Assembly (NCBI GenBank): GCA_950097015.1
Contig: CATNEN010000039.1
Span: 7,084,501 to 7,148,500, forward strand
Reading direction: 5' to 3'
Source: Macrostomum hystrix
Lineage: Eukaryota; Platyhelminthes; Macrostomidae
Length of the DNA: 64,000 bases
Every line of letters begins with the position of its first letter. Within the stretch, counting starts at the first letter, position 1. The position numbers and the translations under genes were made by a program. Positions 1 to 10,900 of the stretch are shown here, piece by piece. The notes beneath the pieces are model-generated. The model did no database searches. It had not been told where the DNA came from and saw only the letters and a program-made list of their open reading frames with translations.

Positions 1-815
1 GATACAGGGGGTAGGAAACGGGGGTAGGATACAGGGGGTAGGATACAGGGGGTAGGATACAGGGGGTAGGATACAGGGGGTAGGATACAGGGGGTAGGAA
101 ACGGGGGGTAGGAGACAGGGGGTAGGATACAGGGGGTAGGAAACGGGGGGTAGGAGACAGGGGGTAGGAAACGTGGGGTAGGATACAGGGGATAGAAGAC
201 AGGGGTAGGATACAGGGGGTAGGATACAGGGGGTAGGATACAGGGGATAGGATACAGGGGGTAGGATACAGGGGGTAGGATACAGGGGGTAGGATACAGG
301 GGGTAGGATACAGGGGTTAGGATACAGGGGGTAGGATACAGGGGGTAGGACACAGGGGGTAGAAGACAGGGGTAGGATACAGGGGGTAGGATACAGGGGG
401 TAGGAAACGGGGGGTAGGATACAGGGGGTAGGAAACGGGGGGTAGGATACAGGGGGTAGGATACAGGGGGTAGGATACAGGGGGTAGGATACAGGGGGTA
501 GGATACAGGGGGTAGGATACAGGGGGTAGGATACAGGGGATAGAAGACAGGGGTAGGATACAGGGGGTAGGATACAGGGGGTAGGATACAGGGGGTAGGA
601 TACAGGGGGTAGGATACAGGGGGTAGGATACAGGGGGTAGGACACAGGGGGTAGAAGACAGCGGTAGGATACAGGGGGTAGGATACAGGGGGTAGGAAAC
701 GCGGGGTTGGATACAGGGGGTAGGAAACGGGGGGTAGGATACAGGGGGTAGGAGACAGGGGGTAGGAGACAGGGGGTAGGAGACAGGGGGTAGGAGACTG
801 GGGGTAGGAGACAGG
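1..815. repeat. 14-bp G-rich minisatellite upstream of receptor gene
   Basis: Tandem copies of a 14-bp unit (GATACAGGGGGTAG with variants such as GAAACG, GAGACA and a shorter GAAGACAGGGGTAG) fill the window from its first base, about 58 copies. The array therefore starts outside the window. It ends about 150 bp before the start codon of the Cys-loop receptor. The + strand has a run of four or five G in nearly every unit. Confidence 0.95.
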
Positions 816-964
816 GGTTAAAGACGGAGAAGGATATAAGCGAAGTGGCTGCAGAAACCTCAGCGGAAATGACAGAGAAAGAGAAAGCAGAACCAATTAG
901 AAAATTTACAATTGAATATTTTTCTTTCGTTTTTATTTCTCCAGTGAGTCGCAATAATAATAAC

Positions 965-3900
965 ATGAGTGCTTCACCGCTGCTGCTGCTGCTTTTGCTG
1001 CTGCACCTTCAGCTGATGACTGCGCCCTCGGAAGCCGCAGCCAGCTCAGCTGAGAATGCGTGAGTTTGAACCTTGGCCTGCAGCCGTGTAGCAACAAGTT
1101 TTCTAGGAATAGCGGTGGAATTTTGCGCAACCACTAGAAGTTTTGCATGTCTCGGTGACCAGCTGAACTAAAGCAGACAGGCATGTCTTTTGGCCATAGA
1201 CTATCAGCAGTGTTTTTTGGCATTTAATGTGCATCGAAGTCCCGAATATTTTATGTACTCTCGTTGCTCCGTTATGGCGGAGATTATTATCGGGAGAAGT
1301 TTCCTCCAAGGACCACTAGAAGAAGATGCTTCTTGGAAATTTAATAAAGGCTTTTCACATTAAAAAGTTATCAACATTTAACAAAGTTCCTATTTGGCTA
1401 GTGCATTTTTTCGTGAAAATCAGCCCTTAATAAATTTTCCAAGAAACGAAGCGTCCCTTTCTTCTTCTTCTAGTGGTCCTTGGTTTCCTTGCCTAAAAAG
1501 ACCTGCCTACTTCATGGTAGCTCCCAAGCCGAACGCCCGATTTGCGTGAAGGTCCTATCAAACTTTCAAAGCCGTCCGATTCAGCATCGTCAAGATATTC
1601 AGCGATTCCTGTCGGAGACACTAGTGACAAGGATAAAAAACAGCTCTATGTGAACCTCTATGGCAGGGGCGAGTGGGTCAGCGGCTAGCGTCGCTGCCTC
1701 GCACTCCAAAGGACGCTAGTTCGATTCTCCCTTCAAGTCACGATTAATTTCGGGACTTGTTGGAGGGTTTGGACAGTAGCGACCGGCGGAGGTACACCAT
1801 ATTTCGTGCAATCAAAGCTTGAAATAATAGCTTCGCTCCTACCTTCTGTGTGCCTGTTCTGCGTTGTGTGAGTTGTGTGCGTTGGCGCTGGGGCTTGAGG
1901 CCTTGCGGGGGGTGGCTGGGGGCGGGTGTACACCGCCGCGCGCTTTCTGGACTTCCGTCAGCGCGATTGGATAAGTGCACACTTATCACCCCCCTGTGGA
2001 CTGATTTCTTATCAGACTTCCGCCCGTCTTGGTCTGCTCTGTGCGTGTGGGGCTGGGGTGGGGGGCACTGCTGCCTATTCTGGGTGCCTCCTGCCCTCCC
2101 CGGCTGGTCTGTGCTGTTCTGTGTGGTGCCTGCTCAGGGGAGGCGGCGCGATGGGCGCTAAGCGCCTAAGTTCGCCGGTCTGGGGGCATGCCGCTCCGTC
2201 GCTTGTGCGACAAGTGCCCTGGGCCCCTGCAAATAGATAGAACCTCTATGGCGAACCCATACTGGTTAAAAAATGAAGTCACTCCGACGAGAATCGTTGA
2301 ATATCTTGACGATGCCGATTTTTTATGATTTAGGAAGGTTTTTTAATCGGATTTAGCGGAAAATTTTTGCTCATTTTCTGGATTTTCATGGCGATTGGTT
2401 GAATATTTTAGAAGATACAGAATAAGACGTAGGTATTTAAAATACCCTCGTGGTTAAAGTCACCTTGCAGTGAAAGCCGAATTACTTAAAATCAACTCAC
2501 ACACAATCTGTCTAATTTAATTTACCAGTGTAACGCTGTATTACTTCATGTTCACAATTGCACAATGCTTATGCCTGTCTCGCCGAGCACCATGCACTGC
2601 AGAATTTAGTTTCCAAGTCGATTTCGAAAAGGTAGATGAGTAAATCGAAGCTTTTGTTTTATTGGACTCGTTTGCGGTCATTATCCTCGCCCTACCTGAT
2701 TTCAGTCGAAAAAGTGACGGCCTGGTGTAAGCTGAATTACGAATGAGAATCATTCTGACTGTTCAACAAGTTGCAGTGACAGCCAGTTATAGCCTAGAGA
2801 ACTGATTAGCATTGTGCAACAGTTTCTGCTGAAAATTACTGCTCACACTATATTATCTCTGCTATGCTAGACTTCACTAATGCACTTCTGCTTTCTATCA
2901 AACTTATTTTTTGTTTGTTTCTTGCTAGAATAACTCAGGCGGTCCAACGCAGAGCTCCTCATAGTTAGGTATTGGGGCTGACTAACAGGCTAGAAATTAT
3001 GTCTAACAGTTTTGGAATTCTTGTCTAACAGGTCTGGAAGTCTTGTCTAACAGGTTAGAAATCATGTCTAACAGTTTTGGAATTCTTGTCTAACAGGTCT
3101 GGAATTCTTGTCTAACAGTTTTGGAATTCTTGTCTAACAGGTCTGGAATTCTTGTCTAACAGTTTTGGAATTCTTGTCTAACAGGTCTGGAAGTCTTGTC
3201 TAACAGGTTAGAAATCATGTCTAACAGTTTTGGAATTCTTGTCTAACAATGTTAGAAATCTTGCCTAACAGGTTAGAAATCATGACTACAAATCTTAAAA
3301 ATCTTGTCTAACATGATAGAAATCGTGTCTAACAAAGGTTCGAAATCTTGTCTAACAGGTTCGAAGTCGTGTCTAACAGGATAGAAATCGTGTCTAACAG
3401 GATAGAAATCGTTTTGAACAGGATAGAAATCTTGTCTAACAAAGGTTAGATATCTTGACTAACAATCTTAGAAATCTTGCCTAACAGGTTAGATATCTTG
3501 ACTAACAATCTTAGAAATCTTGCCTAACAGGTTAGAAATCATGTCTAACATGTTGCAAAAATTCACTAACAGGTGCGCGATAAAGTCAAACATTTTGAAT
3601 TCCAAGAAGTAGACATATCGGAATGTATTTCTCATATTTAAGTACTCGTAGCATAGTAAATAATGCTTTTGTTATTATGTTTGTTATTTTGTTATATCCG
3701 TCAATTTAAATCAAGTTCTTTAATGCATCTGCAAAGCCTCAAAATTGACAAACGTATTTTATAACCAATAACACTTAACAGAACAAATAATTGAGTTCTT
3801 TACTACGTTTGTTTTTTTAAACGAGCTTCATTAATTAAGAATCGATTGTGCTTCAAAGTTAGTAGTTGATTTGTGGTGCGGGTTTGCCTGCCTACAGTAA

Positions 3901-6900
3901 TGTACTTCTTCTCAAGTTTTTGAGCTGCACCAATTCAAGCAACTCGACTTCATGATACTCTAATCTCACCCGACATTCCAGCAAGCGGGTTGTTGACAAA
4001 ATGCTGAAGAACTACACGCGACAGAACAGTCCAAACGGAGGTAGGTAATTGCTTTCGTATTTTGTTCTTCATGTTAGAAAGTATTTAGATCACTTTATTA
4101 ATCAATTCCACAGACTCCACAACGACTGTGTACATTGGAATCTATGTGATTGGCTTCTATTCAATTAGTGAGGCGACCATGGTGAGTGAACTGCAGTCAG
4201 CTGTCACAGGACACAGCGGGAATCTAGGATTCACAGAATCTAGGATTCACAGAATCTAGGATTCACAGAATCTAGGATTCACAGAATCTAGGATTCACAG
4301 AATCTAGGATTCACAGAATCTAGGATTCACAGAATCTAGGATTCACAGAATCTAGGATTCACAGAATCTAGGATTCACAGAATCTAGGATTCACAGAATC
4401 TAGGATTCACAGAATCTAGGATTCACAGAATCTAGGATTCACAGAATCTAGGATTCACAGAATCTAGGATTCACAGAATCTCGCCTTTCTCTGCTCTGTC
4501 AGGACTATTCCCTGACAATTTACCTGCGGCTGCAGTGGGCGGATCCCAGGCTTAAATTCAACAGCTCAGAGGTTGGCGGAAAGTCAAAAATCAAGCTCGA
4601 GGACAACATCTGGGAGAAGATCTGGGTGCCGGATGTATTTCTCAGGTAGGAGAAATGCTGGCCATTGCATTTTGATATTGATTGCTAATTTTCATCTCTC
4701 ATTTCCGAATTTTCATCTCCCATATCCGAATTTCCATCTCCCATTTCCGAATTTCCAACTCTTATTTCCATCTCGCATTTCCCAATTTCCATCTCGAATT
4801 TCAGAATTTTCATCTCCCATTTCCCAGTTTCCATCTCCCATTTCTGAATTTCCATCTCCTATTTCCGAATTTCCATCTCCCATATCCGAATTTCCATCTC
4901 CAATTTCCGAATTTCCATCTCGAATTTCTGAATTTCCATCCGAATTTCCCATTTCCCAATTTCCATCTTCCATTTCCGAATTTCCATCTCGCATTTCCGA
5001 ATTTTCATCTTCCATTTCCGAATTTCCATCTCGCATTTCCCAATTTCCATCTTCCATTTCCGAATTTCCATCTCCCATTTCCCAATTTCCATCTTCCATT
5101 TCCGAATTTCCATCTCGCATTTCCGAATTTCCATCTCGCATTTCTGTATTTCCATCTCCTATTTCCCAATTTCTATCTCGCATTTCCAAATTTTCATCTC
5201 CTATTTCAGAATTTCCATCTCCTATTTCCCAATTTCTATCTCGCATTTCCGAATTTTCATCTCCCATTTCCCAATTTCCATCCCCCCTTTCCGAATTTTC
5301 ATCTGCCATTTCCGAATTTCCATCTCCCATTTCCGAATTATCATCTCCCCTTTCCGAATTTTCATCTCCTATTTCCGAATTTCCATCTCGCATTTCAGAA
5401 TTTTCATCTCCCATTTCCGAATTTTCATCTCGCGTTTCCGAATTTCCATCTCCCATTTCTGAATTTCCATCTCCTATTTCCGAATTTCCATCTCCCATAT
5501 CCGAATTTCCATCTCCAATTTCCGAATTTCCATCTCGAATTTCTGAATTTCCATCCGAATTTCCATCTCCCATATCCGAATTTCCATCTCCAATTTCCGA
5601 ATTTCCATCTCGAATTTCTGAATTTCCATCCGAATTTCCCATTTCCCAATTTCCATCTTCCATTTCCGAATTTCCATCTCGCATTTCCGAATTTTCATCT
5701 TCCATTTCCGAATTTCCATCTCGCATTTCCCAATTTCCATCTTCCATTTCCGAATTTCCATCTCCCATTTCCCAATTTCCATCTTCCATTTCCGAATTTC
5801 CATCTCGCATTTCCGAATTTCCATCTCCCATTTCTGAATTTCCATCTCCTATTTCCGAATTTCCATCTCCCATTTCTGAATTTCCATCTCCTATTTCCGA
5901 ATTTCCATCTCCCATATCCGAATTTCCATCTCCAATTTCCGAATTTCCATCTCGAATTTCTGAATTTCCATCCGAATTTCCCATTTCCCAATTTCCATCT
6001 TCCATTTCCGAATTTCCATCTCGCATTTCCGAATTTTCATCTTCCATTTCCGAATTTCCATCTCGCATTTCCCAATTTCCATCTTCCATTTCCGAATTTC
6101 CATCTCCCATTTCCCGATTTCCATCTTCCATTTCCGAATTTCCATCTCGCATTTCCGAATTTCCATCTCGCATTTCTGTATTTCCATCTCCTATTTCCCA
6201 ATTTCTATCTCGCATTTCCAAATTTCCATCTCCTATTTCAGAATTTCCATCTCGAATTTCTGAATTTCCATCCGAATTTCCCATTTCCCAATTTCCATCT
6301 TCCATTTCCGAATTTCCATCTCCCATTTCCCAATTTCCATCTTCCATTTCCGAATTTCCATCTCGCATTTCCGAATTTCCATCTCGCATTTCTGTATTTC
6401 CATCTCCTATTTCCCAATTTCTATCTCGCATTTCCAAATTTTCATCTCCTATTTCAGAATTTCCATCTCCTATTTCCCAATTTCTATCTCGCATATCCGA
6501 ATTTCCATCTCCAATTTCCGAATTTCCATCTCGAATTTCTGAATTTCCATCCGAATTTCCATCTCCCATATCCGAATTTCCATCTCCAATTTCCGAATTT
6601 CCATCTCGAATTTCTGAATTTCCATCCGAATTTCCCATTTCCCAATTTCCATCTTCCATTTCCGAATTTCCATCTCGCATTTCCGAATTTTCATCTTCCA
6701 TTTCCGAATTTCCATCTCGCATTTCCCAATTTCCATCTTCCATTTCCGAATTTCCATCTCCCATTTCCCAATTTCCATCTTCCATTTCCGAATTTCCATC
6801 TCGCATTTCCGAATTTCCATCTCCCATTTCTGAATTTCCATCTCCTATTTCCGAATTTCCATCTCCCATATCCGAATTTCCATCTCCAATTTCCGAATTT

Positions 6901-7848
6901 CCATCTCGAATTTCTGAATTTCCATCCGAATTTCCCATTTCCCAATTTCCATCTTCCATTTCCGAATTTCCATCTCGCATTTCCGAATTTTCATCTTCCA
7001 TTTCCGAATTTCCATCTCGCATTTCCCAATTTCCATCTTCCATTTCCGAATTTCCATCTCCCATTTCCCAATTTCCATCTTCCATTTCCGAATTTCCATC
7101 TCGCATTTCCGAATTTCCATCTCGCATTTCTGTATTTCCATCTCCTATTTCCCAATTTCTATCTCGCATTTCCAAATTTTCATCTCCTATTTCAGAATTT
7201 CCATCTCCTATTTCCCAATTTCTATCTCGCATTTCCGAATTTTCATCTCCCATTTCCCAATTTCCATCCCCCCTTTCCGAATTTTCATCTGCCATTTCCG
7301 AATTTCCATCTCCCATTTCCGAATTATCATCTCCCCTTTCCGAATTTTCATCTCCTATTTCCGAATTTCTATCTCGCATTTCTGAATTTCCCTCTCCCAT
7401 TTCCCAATTTCCATTTCGCATTTCCGAATTCCATCTCCCAGTTCCCTTTGCCACCGCCTTCATTAGAATTTCCATATCCAAATCCAGCTGTCCCGCCTCC
7501 CATACCCACTCTTCCTTTTTCTGCAAGTCCAGGTGTTTCAATTTTCAAAGCTAAAGCAGAGAAGTCATGGCGCGCTTATCACGCAGAGGTCTATAATTTT
7601 GCACTCCAAGCCAGAGCCAGTCCTGATTATTGTGCGGCTCGGAAGTGGACATTGCGGGATGAAGTGGGCGGTTGCTCCCATATCCGGGGTCTAACTGCGG
7701 CCTGCTCCCTGCAGATTAGGAAGGGACGCACACAGGCCCAGGGTGAAACAGTATGCAATGCACACCATAACAGTGCAGAGCGACCGACCGAAATGGCTCC
7801 TTTGATTAAATACTGACAGCTGTGATATTGACACACACACACTCACAA

Positions 7849-7879
<31 letters not shown>

Positions 7880-7891
7880 CACACACACACT

Positions 7892-7934
<43 letters not shown>

Positions 7935-10900
7935 TCACACACACACATAGAGCATAGAAACCCACAACTAACTGTATTTGAGCATAGAGACCCACAACTA
8001 ACTGTATTTGAGCATAGAAACCCACAACTAACTGTATTTGAGCATAGAGACCCACAACGAACTGTATTTGAGCATAGAGACCCACAACTAACTGCATTTG
8101 AGCATAGAGACCCACAACTAACTGCATTTGAGCACAGAGACCCACAACTAACTGTATTTGAGCACAGAAACCCACAACTAACTGTATTTGAGCACAGAGA
8201 CACACAACTAACTGTATTTGAGCATAGAGACCCACAACTAACTGTATTTGAGCATAGAGACCCACAACTAACTGTATTTGAGCATAGAGACCCACAACGA
8301 ACTGTATTTGAGCATAGAGACCCACAACTAACTGTATTTGAGCATAGAGACCCACAACGAACTGTATTTGAGCACAGAGACCCACAACTAACTGTATTTG
8401 AGCACAGAGACCCACAACTAACTGTACGCATTCACTTGAATTTCTACCCCCAGGTAATGCTTGGCACCCATTTCACTAGGGAGCACTAAGGATTTGAGTG
8501 CCTTCTTCAAGGACTTCTTTAAAATTAAGCAAATCTTAAAAAACCGCCCAGAAACGAGAAGAAGGCCGACTTTCACTCTGTGACGATTCCGAATAGATTC
8601 ATGAACCTGGAGAGCAACGGCCTCATCTGGTACGTCATCAAGTGAGTAAAACTTCTAAAAGCCTTCCTATAACGTTAGCTACTGTAAGTAGGTTAGTTAT
8701 GAAGTTTTCTATAAATTTTAATGCCACGAATTTTTACACGATTCCAGACTGTCAATTACTCTGTCCTGCGACATGTACTTAAAGAAGTATCCGCTTGACA
8801 CCCAGTTTTGTCCCATGATGTTTGAGAGCTGTAAGTTTCTGTTCTTGACTCACAATACCGGACTTCTGGTCCTTCACTATGTCCCACAATACCTGACCTC
8901 TGGTCCTTCACTGTGTCCCACAATACCTGACCTCTGGTCCTTCACTGTGTCCAACAATACCTGACCTCTGGTCCTTCACTATGTCCCACAATACCTGACC
9001 TCTGGTCCTTCACTGTGTCCCACAATACCTGACCTCTGGTCCTTCACTGTGTCCAACAATACCTGACCTCTGGTCCTTCACTATGTCCAACAATACCTGA
9101 CCTCTGGTCCTTCACTATGTCCCACAATACCTGACCTCTGGTCCTTCACTGTGTCCCATAATACCTGACCTCTGGTCCTTCACTATGTCCCACAATACCT
9201 GACCTCTGGTCCTTCACTGTGTCCCACAATACCTGACCTCTGGTCCTTCACTATGTCCCACAATACCTGACCTCTGGTCCTTCACTGTGTCCCACGATAC
9301 CTGTACTTTAGTAGGTCGCCCATCACCTGTTCTGTGGGTTTCCCATCATAGAATATCTCCAGGATTTGTTCAGTCACCTGTCTATGGTTCATCCCGCACT
9401 CGACAGTCGGTCACACGATGGACACTGTTGCCTTCAAGTGGCTTCAACCACCGCGCGAGCCATACGAAATCTCAAAGGACGTGTCAATGCCCCAGTTCGA
9501 GCTGAAGGCTGTTCACCTGAAGTCGTGCGATATTAATTACACAACAGGAGCTTATCCATGTCTGGCGATGAGCTTTGAATTGAAGCGCGACTTTGGCTAC
9601 TTCCTCATTCAGGTGGGTTAGCCCGTGTTTTCAAAATCGCTTTTGAATGAGCGTTTGGGATCTGGGGGGTGAGTGGCAAAGTGGTTAACATCGTTCCCTC
9701 TCGCACCAAGGTCCCCGAGCTCGATTCCGCGGTGAGGGTACATTCATTTTGGGCGTAGCCGCGGAGAGAAGGCTTGGGGGGCTTTTCGGGCAATTGACAA
9801 GGCAGAATTACCTCCCCGCTGGCTGCGGGTTTTGCACCACCAAAACTATGTGCCAGTGCTCAAAGCCCACCTGCAAATGGTGAGAGTGATCTCACAGTTT
9901 CACTTATATCCCGCAGATCTACATACCGACCATACTGATAGTGATACTCAGCTGGTTCTCATTCTGGCTCAATGTAGACTCAGTGCCAGGTCGAGTTAGC
10001 CTTGGCTTGCTAACTGGTAAGTTTAGGGCAACCAAGGCACAAGATCTTTGTGACCCTCAATTCGATCACAGTGTGACCCTCAATTCGATCACAGTGTGAC
10101 CCTCAATTCGATCACAGTGTGACCCTCAATTCGATCACAGTGTGACCCTCAATTCGATCACAGTGTGACCCTCAATTTGATCACAGTGTGACCCTCAATT
10201 CGATCACAGTGTGACCCTCAATTCGATCACAGTGTGACCCTCAATTTGATCACAGTGTGACCCTCAATTTGATCACAGTGTGACCCTCAATTCGACCACA
10301 GTGTGACCCTCAATTCGATCACAGTGTGACCCTCAATTCGATCACAGTGTGACCCTCAATTCGATCACAGTGTGACCCTCAATTCGATCACAGTGTGACC
10401 CTCAATTCGATCACAGTGTGACCCTCAATTCGATCACAGTGTGACCCTCAATTCGATCACAGTGTGACCCTCAATTTGATCACAGTGTGACCCTCAATTC
10501 GACCACAGTGTGACCCTCAATTCGATCACAGTGTGACCCTCAATTTGATCACAGTGTGACCCTCAATTCGATCACAATGTGACCCTCAATTCGATCACAG
10601 TGTGACCCTCAATTCGATCACAGTGTGACCCTCAATTCGATCACAGTGTAACCCTAAATTCGATCACCCTCAGCTGCTATACTTATACAGGCACTCAGTT
10701 GCTACTTGTACAGGCACTCAGTTGCTACTTGTACAGGCACTCAATTGCTTACTTGTACAGGCACTCAATTGCTTACTTGTACAGGCACTCAGCTGCTATA
10801 CTTGTACAGGCACTCAGTTGCTACTTGTACAGGCACTCAGTTGCTACTTGTACAGGCACTCAATTGCTTACTTGTACAGGCACTCAGTTGCTACTTATAC

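Noticed and set aside
1-815. Telomeric repeat
   Set aside because: The 14-bp unit does not match known animal telomere motifs and the array directly precedes an ordinary gene.
1668-1740. Possible genuine tRNA gene
   Set aside because: It has a B box but no complete cloverleaf, and the 13-bp duplication shows it to be the head of a SINE.
4573-7816. Very long + strand frames (993 and 1044 codons) and a 942-codon minus frame
   Set aside because: They are produced by a stop-free 21-bp tandem repeat inside an intron of the receptor; the repeat alone explains the openness and there is no protein-family resemblance.
7691-8431. 246-codon cysteine-rich minus frame
   Set aside because: Derived from the 30-bp array and the CA microsatellite; no signal peptide or family pattern that survives outside the repeats.
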